From: Rhodohalobacter sulfatireducens
GTDB taxonomy: Bacteria; Bacteroidota; Rhodothermia; Balneolales; Balneolaceae
Length of the DNA stretch: 64,000 bases
Reading direction: 5' to 3'
Assembly (NCBI RefSeq): GCF_022012475.1
Contig: NZ_JAKLWS010000002.1
Location: 124,001-188,000 of the forward strand
Shown here: piece after piece, positions 18,741 to 27,780 of the stretch
How the letters are laid out: each line of letters opens with the position of its first letter
How positions within the stretch are numbered: position 1 is the stretch's first letter
Notes under the pieces: model-generated
Seen by the model: the letters and a program-made list of their open reading frames with translations, nothing else
Database searches by the model: none
Told to the model about the DNA's origin: nothing
Made by a program: the position numbers and the translations under genes

Positions 18741-20456
18741 ATGGAATATATTGGCAAGTCTCAGGATGAACGAACGTACGATGCAATTGTAATTGGTTCA
18801 GGGATGAGTGGCGGTTACGCCGCTAAAGAGCTCTGTGATAACGGTGTAAATACCTTGGTGCTTGAAAGGGGTCGACCGGTTAAACATGGAGAGTATCCAA
18901 CCGCAACGAAAGATCCCTGGGAGATTGATAACGCGGGACGGCTGCCGCAGGAGATGCTTGAAAAAAATCCGATCATCGCCAAGTGCTATGCTTACGACAA
19001 AACCACCGAGCACTTTTTTGTGAAAGATGAGGAACAGCCGTACATCCAGGAAAAACCGTTCGACTGGATTCGAAGTTACCAGGAAGGTGGTAAATCCCTG
19101 GTGTGGGCTCGAGGCTGCCAGCGATGGAGTAAATACGATTTTGAAGCACCCGGCAGAGATGGATATGGAATCGAGTGGCCGATTACGTATGATGATTTAG
19201 CCCCCTGGTACTCAAAAGTTGAAAAGTTTGCCGGGTGGAGTGGAAATAAAGATGGGCTCGAACATTTTCCGGATGGTGAATTTTTACCTCCTTTTGAATT
19301 CAACTGTGTGGAAGAGCATATGAAGGAGAAGATCGAATCTGCCTTTAAAGATCGATATTTCATCCAGGGGCGTTGTGCACACCTTACAGAACTTAAAGAT
19401 GTACACAGGGAACAAGGGCGAGGACAGTGCATGGCAAGGAATCTGTGTCAGCGCGGTTGTCCATACGGAGCGTATTTCAGTTCCAACTCTACGACACTAC
19501 CCTGGGCAATGAAAACCGGGAACCTGACGATTCGTACACATTCAGTCGTGCATTCGATTATCTATGATAAAGACAAAAAGAAAGCGGTTGGGGTAAGAGT
19601 TGTTGATGCAAATACAAAGGAGATGTCGGAATATTATGCACGCATCATTTTTGTGAATGCAGCATGCCTTAACTCGAATATGATTTTACTGAACAGCAAA
19701 TCAGAGCGATTTCCAAACGGGCTTGGCAACGACAGCGGAGTTTTGGGCCACTACATTGGCTTCCATAATTACCGTGGCAGAATGAGCGGTACTATCGATG
19801 GATTTGAAGACAAGTATTACTACGGAAGAAGGCCAACCGGTCCGTTGATTCCACCCTTCAGAAATGTTTTTGAACAAGAAAGTGATGCGGATTTCCAGGG
19901 TCGATATCATATCTCTATTGGTGCGGGGCGCTCAGGCTGGACTCGTGGAATGAGGTCTGATAAGATCGGAACTGATCTCAAGAAAGAACTCCAGGAACCC
20001 GGTGGCTGGAGAGTTGGCGGACGAATGTCCGGCGAGGTGATTCCAAGGTACGAAAATCACATACGCCTCAGTGAAACAGAGACAGATGAATGGGGTTTCC
20101 CTCAGCTGGTCTTCTCTATCGATTATGGAGAAAATGATGTGAAAATGATGGAAGATTACCTCGAAAAGGGATTGGAAATCATGGAAGCAGTGGGTGTAAA
20201 AAATATTAGGACGAGTGATAACAATCAGAATCCTGGCCTGGATATCCACGAGATGGGAGGGGTTCGAATGGGTAAAGATCCAAAGACATCAATCCTGAAC
20301 AAATGGAACCAGGTTCATTCCTGCGAAAATGTATTTGTAACAGACGGTGCGTGTATGACAACTGTATCTACTCAAAATCCCTCGCTTACCTTTATGGCAA
20401 TTACAGCAAGAGCAGCAAATTATGCAGTAGAGGAGATGAGTAAGGGTAACTTGTAA
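18741..20456 (+). CDS. GMC-family FAD oxidoreductase
   Basis: A 571-residue flavoprotein of the glucose-methanol-choline family. The dinucleotide-binding motif GSGMSG is at 19-24 with the adenosine-binding Glu42 in VLERGR. A cysteine-rich insert (CMARNLCQRGCPYGAYF) is typical of the GMC dehydrogenases in Bacteroidota, and the C terminus has VTDGACMTT followed by STQNPSLTFMAITARAA, the conserved FAD/active-site region. It probably oxidises a sugar or sugar alcohol hydroxyl. No signal peptide is seen, unlike all genes before it, and no small gluconate-2-dehydrogenase subunit 3 partner is encoded next to it. It closes the 9-20 kb run. Confidence 0.85.
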   Translation: MEYIGKSQDERTYDAIVIGSGMSGGYAAKELCDNGVNTLVLERGRPVKHGEYPTATKDPWEIDNAGRLPQEMLEKNPIIAKCYAYDKTTEHFFVKDEEQPYIQEKPFDWIRSYQEGGKSLVWARGCQRWSKYDFEAPGRDGYGIEWPITYDDLAPWYSKVEKFAGWSGNKDGLEHFPDGEFLPPFEFNCVEEHMKEKIESAFKDRYFIQGRCAHLTELKDVHREQGRGQCMARNLCQRGCPYGAYFSSNSTTLPWAMKTGNLTIRTHSVVHSIIYDKDKKKAVGVRVVDANTKEMSEYYARIIFVNAACLNSNMILLNSKSERFPNGLGNDSGVLGHYIGFHNYRGRMSGTIDGFEDKYYYGRRPTGPLIPPFRNVFEQESDADFQGRYHISIGAGRSGWTRGMRSDKIGTDLKKELQEPGGWRVGGRMSGEVIPRYENHIRLSETETDEWGFPQLVFSIDYGENDVKMMEDYLEKGLEIMEAVGVKNIRTSDNNQNPGLDIHEMGGVRMGKDPKTSILNKWNQVHSCENVFVTDGACMTTVSTQNPSLTFMAITARAANYAVEEMSKGNL

Positions 20457-20766
20457 TAAACCTCAGTTCGGGATAACAATGAATAAACTGTCGTTATTTA
20501 GGTTCTTATTTTGAATTCACGTTAATTAAGTATCGACAAAATAGCGTTTTGCTTTTAAAGGTAAGCTTATCAATTCAGCTAAAGCTCAAGAAAGAGTTAT
20601 ATTCGGGAGCTTATTTATAGGTAGTAACTTTGATTTATAAGAGTGGAGAGAGCTGAATAGCCAATTGTAAAATTATCATAATTCGTCACCTATCTATACA
20701 AATTCAATCCTGAAAAGATAGTAATTTCATACTTTAGTGTAAGATTATCTTAATAAGGCTTTCGGC
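20457..20766. other. Intergenic region upstream of the export operon
   Basis: No gene is supported in these 310 bases. TAACTTTG at 20625-20632 is a perfect -7 box (TAnnTTTG) with TTCG 19 bases before it, and TACTTTAG at 20730-20737 is a second, weaker candidate closer to the adaptor gene. Either could drive the tripartite export operon. Confidence 0.35.
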
Positions 20767-22065
20767 ATGGAATTTAAGAAAAAATACCTGTATCCAATTG
20801 GTTTACTGTTGGCTATGTTCATCATCTGGCTAACAATAGGCTCTGAATCATCTGATGAGAATGTAATCTATACAGAACCGATCGTAGGCTATTTTGAAGT
20901 AACGATAACATCAAGCGGCGAGCTCCAGGCTCAAAATTCAACGAGTATTAGTGCCCCGGAAAATATGAGGCAGTTTCGGATCAACAATGTTCCGATTCTT
21001 AATTTAGTGCCGGAAGGTACAGTTGTAGAAAAGGGAGAATTTGTTGCGGAACTGGACCGTTCAAGTCTCTCCAACACACTTCAAGATGCCCAGTTGAGTT
21101 TGGAAGAGGAGGAAACACAGCTTGAGCAGGCTAAACTTGATTCAACACTTACCCTTTCCGCAGCGAGAAATAATATAGTAGATCTTGAATATTCAGCCGA
21201 ACAGGCCAAGCTCGTGGTTGAGCAATCTCAATATGAATCCCCGGCAGTACAGCGCCAGGCTCAAATTGAATATGAACAGTCAGAACGCCGATTACAACAG
21301 GCACGGGAGAACTATCAAACACAGGTAAAGCAGGCTGAAGCCAATGTAAGAGGAAGAGAGACCGAAGTTCAGGAAGAGAGAAATGATGTGCAGCGAATCC
21401 AGGAGATTATGAATCAATTTACCATCTATGCTCCCGAAAATGGGATGGTGATTTATAAGCGAAATCGTGACGGCTCAAAAGTAAAAGTGGGGAGTTCTAT
21501 CAGTGCTTGGGATCCTACAGTGGCAGAATTGCCCGATTTCAGTATTATGGAGTCGTTGACATACATCAACGAGGTTGATATACAGAAAGTGAGAACAGGT
21601 CAGCGAGTAGATCTTGGCTTGGACGCCATGCCTGAAAAACAGTTGACAGGCCAGGTGACAAGTGTGGCAAATATTGGGGAGCAGCGGCCAAACTCAAACT
21701 CAAAAGTGTTCCAGGTGACGATTCGCGTAAATGAAGCCGACAGTACACTTCGTCCGTCAATGACCACAAGCAACACCATTCATATTAGTTCAGTTGACAG
21801 CGCTCTTTACGTCCCCCTGGAAACCATTCATGCATATAATGATATGGATGTTGTTTTTAAGAGAGAGGGGCAAAGTACAGTGATGCAGCAAATTGTAATG
21901 GGGATTATGAATGAAAATGATGTGGTTATTCACGAGGGGGTTGACTTGTCCGATCAGCTTTATCTTTCGCTTCCGGTTGATACAACAGGTATTGAGCGCA
22001 GATATCTGCCATCGGAGATTTTATTAGAGTACGAGACTCCTGAAGAGATTGCACAGCAAGAGTAA
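20767..22065 (+). CDS. Periplasmic adaptor (membrane fusion protein) of a tripartite efflux system
   Basis: A 432-residue HlyD/MacA-type adaptor. One N-terminal membrane segment (about 8-24, IGLLLAMFIIWLTIG) anchors it, followed by a first barrel/lipoyl half (ISAPENM), a long Gln/Glu-rich coiled-coil hairpin (about 110-215), the second lipoyl half (IYAPENGMVIYKRN) and beta-barrel domains. It would bridge the inner membrane permease encoded 51 bases downstream and the TolC protein after that. Cargo is unknown; MacA-like adaptors serve peptides, lipids or macrolides. Confidence 0.9.
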   Translation: MEFKKKYLYPIGLLLAMFIIWLTIGSESSDENVIYTEPIVGYFEVTITSSGELQAQNSTSISAPENMRQFRINNVPILNLVPEGTVVEKGEFVAELDRSSLSNTLQDAQLSLEEEETQLEQAKLDSTLTLSAARNNIVDLEYSAEQAKLVVEQSQYESPAVQRQAQIEYEQSERRLQQARENYQTQVKQAEANVRGRETEVQEERNDVQRIQEIMNQFTIYAPENGMVIYKRNRDGSKVKVGSSISAWDPTVAELPDFSIMESLTYINEVDIQKVRTGQRVDLGLDAMPEKQLTGQVTSVANIGEQRPNSNSKVFQVTIRVNEADSTLRPSMTTSNTIHISSVDSALYVPLETIHAYNDMDVVFKREGQSTVMQQIVMGIMNENDVVIHEGVDLSDQLYLSLPVDTTGIERRYLPSEILLEYETPEEIAQQE

Positions 22066-22116
22066 ACAGGTATTCTCTTTTGAATATTTTGACACGAAAC
22101 TTCAAAACGGATTCTT

Positions 22117-23451
22117 TTGCTTAAAAAGTTAATCTACAACTTTGATATAGCCCTTGAGGCCATCAAGCAGAATACCATGAGATCTTTTCTGACCTCGTTG
22201 GGTATAATTTTTGGGGTGGCTTCGGTAATCGCAATGTTGGCCATCGGACGAGGAGCCCAGCAGGAAGTGCTGCAACAGATGCAACTATTGGGCACAAATA
22301 ATGTGATTGTTGAACCGGTTGTTCGGCAGGTTGAGGGAGAAGTGCAACAGGTTGATGGTGTTGCTCAGGAAGAGAACCGTTACTCGCCCGGCCTAACTCT
22401 CGAAGATATGCAGAGTATCGTGCAGAATATTTCAAATATTGAATCGGTGAGCCCCGAGATTGTATTTGATACAGAGTTTATTCGCAACGGAAGACTTCGA
22501 TCCGGCAAGCTGATTGGTGTTAGCCAGGAGTATTTTGACATCAACAGCTTTACGTTTGCTGCAGGTGGTACATTTTCTGATATTCAGGTGAGGGATTCGG
22601 AACCGGTTTGCATTATTGGATCTGATATTGAGAACCGGTTTTTTGCCGGTGAGAAAGCGCTGGGGCAAAAGATTAAGGCCGGCGATATTTGGTTTACGGT
22701 TGTTGGCGTGCTGGAAAAGAGAGAGATCAGTACAGAGAATATCGAGAACCTCGGCATACGTAACTACAATCTGGATATTTATACTCCGGCTACAACGGTT
22801 CTCCTCAGGTACAAGAACAGGGGGATGTTAACAGGGCAGGATATTCAATCGGCAGCTGCAAACAATGGGGCGGAGAATACAACAACCATAGGCCAGAACT
22901 ATCACCAGTTAGACAAGTTGATAGTAAGGGTGAGTGACAATCGTTACAGTGTGCCCATTTCAGATATTATTCGCCGTATGCTCACGCGCAGGCACAACGG
23001 TGTGATTGATTTTGAAGTGATTGTACCCGAATTATTACTTCAACAGGAGCGGCGAACCCAGAGTATTTTCAATATCGTGCTGTCTTCTATTGCATCCATT
23101 TCGTTGATTGTGGGCGGGATTGGAATCATGAATATTATGCTGGCATCTGTGGTTGAAAGGATTCGGGAGATTGGCGTTCGAAGAGCGGTCGGTGCGCTTA
23201 AGCAGGATATAAAATTCCAGTTTCTAACAGAGGCACTGGCGATCTCTATTACGGGTGGAATTATTGGAATCATATTGGGGATCGCTTTCAGTTACCTGAT
23301 AGAAATAACGGCAGGTATTCAGACCATTGTTACGATTTTATCCATTTTCATCTCATTTGGCGTAGCCATGAGCATTGGCGTGATATTCGGTTATTTCCCT
23401 GCGAAACGGGCGGCAGAGCAAGATCCGGTTAAATCTCTTCATCATGAATAA
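22117..23451 (+). CDS. MacB-like ABC permease without ATPase domain
   Basis: A 444-residue inner membrane permease starting at TTG (no better start is visible). It has the MacB order: first membrane segment (SFLTSLGIIFGVASVIAMLA), a periplasmic MacB-PCD domain (about 50-300), then the FtsX domain with three helices (SIASISLIVGGIGIMNIML, then two more) and the conserved ERIREIGVRRAVGA coupling segment. MacB itself carries an N-terminal ATPase, and split systems usually encode one next door; here none is adjacent. The ATPase must be supplied from elsewhere. Its end overlaps the TolC gene by 8 bases, so the two are translationally coupled. Confidence 0.88.
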   Translation: MLKKLIYNFDIALEAIKQNTMRSFLTSLGIIFGVASVIAMLAIGRGAQQEVLQQMQLLGTNNVIVEPVVRQVEGEVQQVDGVAQEENRYSPGLTLEDMQSIVQNISNIESVSPEIVFDTEFIRNGRLRSGKLIGVSQEYFDINSFTFAAGGTFSDIQVRDSEPVCIIGSDIENRFFAGEKALGQKIKAGDIWFTVVGVLEKREISTENIENLGIRNYNLDIYTPATTVLLRYKNRGMLTGQDIQSAAANNGAENTTTIGQNYHQLDKLIVRVSDNRYSVPISDIIRRMLTRRHNGVIDFEVIVPELLLQQERRTQSIFNIVLSSIASISLIVGGIGIMNIMLASVVERIREIGVRRAVGALKQDIKFQFLTEALAISITGGIIGIILGIAFSYLIEITAGIQTIVTILSIFISFGVAMSIGVIFGYFPAKRAAEQDPVKSLHHE

Positions 23452-24916
23452 CTCTTTTCAAATCATCCTGATATTATTATTGATTACCATTCTCCTGCCT
23501 GCAGGAGTAGCGGCCCAGGAGTTCGACCTTGGTACGTTGACACTTCAGGAGTCCATCGAACTTGCACAGGAAAACAGCCCGGTTGCCAGGGCTAACAGGT
23601 ATTCACTCATTTCCAGCCGATGGGCGTTTGAATCGTTCAAGGCAGATCTTTATCCAAGTCTTTCACTCAGTGGGGATGCTCCGAATTTTAACAAGAGTAT
23701 TTTTACAAATCGTTTGGATGATGGTACTCTTACTTTTGCTTCACAGCGCCAGTCGGATGCTTCAACATCTGTTAGTATCGATCAAAACATTTTACCATCG
23801 GGTGGTCGCCTCTCCCTTTCATCAGGCATTACCCGCCTTGGAATTTTTGCAGGAGAAAACACCTACAGATGGCAGAGTACACCGCTTGTTGTCGGGCTTC
23901 AACAGCCGATATTTCAGTTCAATAATTTAAAATGGAGAAACCGCCTCGAGCCGCTTCGTTACGAGATTGCCCAAAAGGAGTTTGTCCAGGAAATGGAATC
24001 CCTGGCAGTTCAGGTTACCGATGGTTTCTTTGATATATTCCTGGCAAGAATAAATGTGGAAAACGCAGAGTTTAACGTAGCGCGAAACGATTCAATTTAC
24101 ACCATTTCACAGGGACGATACCAGGTTGGGAATATAGCTGAAAACGATCTTCTTCAGACCGAATTAGCTCTGAGAAATGCAGAATCTTCACTGACCAGAT
24201 CCCGGATTGAATACCAGCGAGCTCTGAACAATTTTAAGATTTTACTGGGTTATACAACAGACGTAAGCCTGAGTCTGGAAGCGCCAAATGAACTGCCGGA
24301 TGTCGACGTAGATATTGAACTGGCAAAGCAGTTGGCGTACGATAATAACAGCGAAGCCCTTACCTATCGCTTTAATGAAATTATAGCGGATCGGGATTTT
24401 GCGGAGGCAAAAAATGAGGCCGGATTTTCTGCAACTCTTCTGGCTAATTATGGCTTAAATCAAACTTCTACAGATTTTAAAGACCTGTACAGCAATCCTC
24501 AAAACAGGCAATTTATTACAGTTGGTTTTAATATCCCGATATTCAATTGGGGGAAAGCGCGGGCGGAAGTCAATGCTGCCCGAAATCAACAGCGGCAGGT
24601 GGCAAACAGCATTGAGTACCAGCGGAACCAGTTTCTTCAGGAAGTGGAATACCAGGTGAGTCAATTTATTCAGCTCAAAGACCAGGTCTTGTTAGCCGCT
24701 CAATCAGATACTATTGCACAGCGGAGATATGAAGTCGCACAAAACCGGTATCTCATCGGCAGGATTGATATCACAAATCTCTTTATCGCCCAAAACGAAA
24801 AAGACGCAGCTCGGCGGGCTTACATTCAAACATTAGGTGACTATTGGATGGGGTGGTATGCACTGCGTCAGCTTACCTTGTACAACTTTCGCGAAGATGA
24901 GATGATCGCGTATTAG
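23444..24916 (+). CDS. TolC-family outer membrane channel
   Basis: A 490-residue outer membrane efflux protein with a signal peptide (about 1-24, ending VAAQ). Two repeats of the OEP fold are visible: LTLQESIELAQENSPVARAN at the first helix start and the later LAKQLAYDNNSEALTY; the NDLLQTELALRNAESSL and NRYLIGRIDITNLFIAQNEK helices are typical. The start codon lies inside the end of the permease gene. With the adaptor and permease it forms a complete envelope-spanning path except for the ATPase. The operon ends in a convergent arrangement 31 bases from the next gene. Confidence 0.92.
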   Translation: MNNSFQIILILLLITILLPAGVAAQEFDLGTLTLQESIELAQENSPVARANRYSLISSRWAFESFKADLYPSLSLSGDAPNFNKSIFTNRLDDGTLTFASQRQSDASTSVSIDQNILPSGGRLSLSSGITRLGIFAGENTYRWQSTPLVVGLQQPIFQFNNLKWRNRLEPLRYEIAQKEFVQEMESLAVQVTDGFFDIFLARINVENAEFNVARNDSIYTISQGRYQVGNIAENDLLQTELALRNAESSLTRSRIEYQRALNNFKILLGYTTDVSLSLEAPNELPDVDVDIELAKQLAYDNNSEALTYRFNEIIADRDFAEAKNEAGFSATLLANYGLNQTSTDFKDLYSNPQNRQFITVGFNIPIFNWGKARAEVNAARNQQRQVANSIEYQRNQFLQEVEYQVSQFIQLKDQVLLAAQSDTIAQRRYEVAQNRYLIGRIDITNLFIAQNEKDAARRAYIQTLGDYWMGWYALRQLTLYNFREDEMIAY

Positions 24917-24947
24917 TGTGAGTAAAACAGAATTTGAAGAAGACTAA

Positions 24948-27086
24948 TTACATTCTGCCAATTTGATCAAGATACGCGAAATATTTTTCAAATCCTTTTC
25001 GTACATGATCAGGTGATGATTGAACCAGGTGAACCATGTTATCAGGAAGAGGAAGAACTTCCGGTTGATTATCAAAAAAGATTCCGGCTGCCTGTATAGT
25101 AACAGCTTGATCAAATCTGCCAAGTTTCTCTACTAATATTTCAAGAGATCCTTCGGATAACTCAACCAAATCTTTTGCATAGTCATAAGCTGAATTCTTT
25201 TCTCCATTCCCGTCTTCATCAAGCCAAACAGCACCGGTGGCCCCAATCACAGAAGGATTCCAATCAATAGTGTCAGGTTGATAGGGACGAGCAATCGGCC
25301 AATACGCGCTTTTTATTCCGGGGCCCCTGGCAATGGCTACCAGGAAAGAATCATGTTCATAGTTTTCGAGTGTCCAGGAACCTTCCCATTTTGTACCAGC
25401 CAAATTATTTGAGTCGATTTTTTCTGATCTGACAATTTCACCATTCCTGTATAACTCAATCACATTAGCATCAACCCAATCGGGGCCTTGTACTTTTACA
25501 TGTACATTGATTGAATCATTGACAGGGGCAAGATTTCCAGGGCCATATGCTCCATTAACTGTTATTTCCGTAAAGAGTCCCATCCCAACAGATATATTTC
25601 CCTGAACTATCTTTTCTGTAATTTCTTCGATATTTATGCTCGAAGGGTCTTCATCCGGATATTGAATGAACGTTCTGGCCTGGCCCACGATATATCGATT
25701 CACATCATGAGCATCACTGCTACCCACCGGAGTTACATGATAGCCCCGGTTTGTCATCGAAAACCAATCCCTAAAAAGCTGCATCATATCCGATTGGTGC
25801 GCTCCGGAGTTGACCACTTCCATCGCGTTAAATTGAGGATATAGTCCCTCTCGGAAATTACCCGTTAGCGCATTGAAATGTTCTTGATTCAGAGGTGTAA
25901 ATCCGCCATGATTATCGCGCCCGTGGTTTAAAATCACAACCGATACATCAGGGGTATCATAGATATCAGTGAATAACGAGTTCCAATCTTCAATTTGAGA
26001 TTCGGGTGGAGTCGCTCCTTTTTCAATAGGAAAAACATTAAAATGTCCTACAGGAGTTGTTACTTCATTTCCAGTAACTGTTGTGAAATAGTCCGTCATT
26101 CTCAAGTTCGATGCAACTCCTGAATAATCAACGTGTTGATTATGCTCAGTTGCTATTGCCAGTTCAATTCCCTCGCCAGCAATGGTCAACATTCGCTCAT
26201 CAGCAGTTGCATCACCATGACCGGAGTGAGTAAGGGTATGAATATGAGTATCACTGCTGATATATCCTTTTGTATCAATCTCACGCCGGATGGATAGTGT
26301 TTTGTGAAATGATTGATTGTTCTCAGTAATCGAAACCTTCGTTGAATCTAACCCATATTCCATTCCTCTACCTGCGTATATCGTATAGTTGCCCGCCGGA
26401 AGTCTAAACGTTGCAGTTCCGTTTCCGGTGTAGATCACTCCCGGTCGAACAGCAAGTGTATTATTTGATGATGCGCCGACCGTTTGGAGTGAATTGGTAT
26501 TACTAACAATGGTAATTCTTGAGGGGATGAGACGTTCCGAATCTTCGTCATTGACATCTATTCTAATACTTCCCGCATTTAGAGTTCTACTCAAAGGTTG
26601 TTGATATATATTGATGTTGCCAACCAAGATATCATCAGGTACCCGGTTTGCCTGATGGATGACAAGCTCATTTTCACCATTTTTTAGAGTTCCGGCAGGA
26701 ATTGGGAAATAAACGGTTAGATCATTTTCGTTCAGGTGCAAATTGCTCAAATGAGAATTGTTCAGGTCAATTTGCCAGTTTTGTTTTACATTCAGCTGCC
26801 GAACCTGAAGTGTAAATTCTGTTTGATTCTTTTCTGCACTGAATTGAATTTGAAGCTCCTCTTGATCTGCATTTGGTGGGAATTCACTCCATTCACGAGT
26901 GTCGGTTGTTCGCAGATGATGCAGATCCGAATCTAATTGAATTACATTTTTTTGAGCAACGAGAGTTGGAACCATTAAGATGAGAGAAATCAAGCTCAAA
27001 ATCAGAGTTTCCAGAAAGAGAGAATTGACAGATGGGCTGTTTTTAAATAAAGGTCGGATTCTCAAAAACTGGATAATGTTCTGCAT
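24948..27086 (-). CDS. CehA/McbA-family PHP metallohydrolase
   Basis: A 712-residue exported protein. The N terminus has a membrane/signal segment (about 28-44, ending VAQ) and about 200 residues of beta-rich domain. The PHP-type metal core follows: HIH at 281-283, EH at 314-315, HFNVFP near 348, NHGRDNHGG at 387-395 and SDAH at 457-460. CehA/McbA proteins hydrolyse phosphoester, carbamate or similar bonds; most members are uncharacterised. A C-terminal domain (about 500-710) binds no motif I know. It is transcribed opposite to the flanking genes and shares no operon. Substrate unknown. Confidence 0.8.
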   Translation of the reverse strand: MQNIIQFLRIRPLFKNSPSVNSLFLETLILSLISLILMVPTLVAQKNVIQLDSDLHHLRTTDTREWSEFPPNADQEELQIQFSAEKNQTEFTLQVRQLNVKQNWQIDLNNSHLSNLHLNENDLTVYFPIPAGTLKNGENELVIHQANRVPDDILVGNINIYQQPLSRTLNAGSIRIDVNDEDSERLIPSRITIVSNTNSLQTVGASSNNTLAVRPGVIYTGNGTATFRLPAGNYTIYAGRGMEYGLDSTKVSITENNQSFHKTLSIRREIDTKGYISSDTHIHTLTHSGHGDATADERMLTIAGEGIELAIATEHNQHVDYSGVASNLRMTDYFTTVTGNEVTTPVGHFNVFPIEKGATPPESQIEDWNSLFTDIYDTPDVSVVILNHGRDNHGGFTPLNQEHFNALTGNFREGLYPQFNAMEVVNSGAHQSDMMQLFRDWFSMTNRGYHVTPVGSSDAHDVNRYIVGQARTFIQYPDEDPSSINIEEITEKIVQGNISVGMGLFTEITVNGAYGPGNLAPVNDSINVHVKVQGPDWVDANVIELYRNGEIVRSEKIDSNNLAGTKWEGSWTLENYEHDSFLVAIARGPGIKSAYWPIARPYQPDTIDWNPSVIGATGAVWLDEDGNGEKNSAYDYAKDLVELSEGSLEILVEKLGRFDQAVTIQAAGIFFDNQPEVLPLPDNMVHLVQSSPDHVRKGFEKYFAYLDQIGRM

Positions 27087-27334
27087 GTCGTAAACTAATG
27101 TTTAATAGAATATTTTCTTCTTATTGAATAAGCAAGTGATGTTTCTGATCAGACCAATAGCGTATGAAGCCATCATATTCACCATTACATGCTTATTATG
27201 AATCAAAAAAACCAATGAGTCACAAATCGGCGGTACTCTAATGCAGAAGAATTCTTCATGGGACAATTGATAAAAAATTCTACATAAAAGAAAGATGGCA
27301 GTTCAAATAAAATAAATAAAAAAAGGAATATAAC
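27087..27334. other. AT-rich intergenic stretch
   Basis: No gene is supported between the divergent metallohydrolase gene and the promoter-like motif at 27335. It presumably holds the metallohydrolase promoter on the minus strand, but I cannot point to a convincing motif. Confidence 0.4.
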
Positions 27335-27362
27335 TTTGTTTTTTTCATTATTTGTGATTTAA
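27335..27362 (+). promoter_or_regulatory. Promoter-like motif nearly identical to the susC promoter region
   Basis: TTTG at 27335-27338, a 16-base spacer, then TGATTTAA at 27355-27362. The 32 bases from 27335 match those from 3331 at 26 positions, including 14 of 16 spacer bases. The -7 box has G instead of the second A, so it may be weakened, and the gene it would serve is decayed. Confidence 0.4.
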
Positions 27363-27471
27363 TTCATTTTTAGTAGACACTTGAAGATACAGGTTAAGTG
27401 CTATAAAAAGCGGGTCAGAGGTGTTCAATGCAACTGCTAATGTTTTGAGTTGAGTTTAAAGTTCGATCAAT

Positions 27472-27780
27472 ATGGATAGGAAACAGTTTATTAAACAGAG
27501 ATCCTTAGCCGGTGTTGGCTTGTCGGTTATGCCATTCTCTGTAAAGCGATCAGAGTTCAAAGAAAGGTAAAATCCAAGAGTAAAAAAGAAAGTAATCGTA
27601 ACCGGTGCAGGGATTACGGGTTATATTGTGCCTGTGAACTTATGAAGCTCGGACACGAAGTTGTTGTTTTAGAGGCATCGGGGCGTTATGGTGGTACTGC
27701 TCTTTCTGTACATGATGGTTCTTGGGCATTGAGTTATCATGAGTACTTTGCTTGGAATTTTAAACCTAACGTGAGGGAAT
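27472..27780 (+). pseudogene. Decayed flavin-dependent oxidoreductase (amine-oxidase type), N-terminal remnant
   Basis: A start at 27472 encodes a Tat-like leader (DRKQFIKQRSLAGVGLSV) but hits an in-frame stop at 27568. The same frame then continues KKKVIVTGAGITG, an FAD-binding GxGxxG motif, and after a one-base frameshift near 27620 the protein continues in another frame as CACELMKLGHEVVVLEASGR and YGG, the classic adenosine-binding end of the FAD motif. Similarity fades after about 27770, just before the ATG of the next gene. So there is one nonsense change, one frameshift and loss of more than three quarters of the gene. It probably once encoded an exported amine-oxidase-like flavoprotein. 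Confidence 0.75.
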
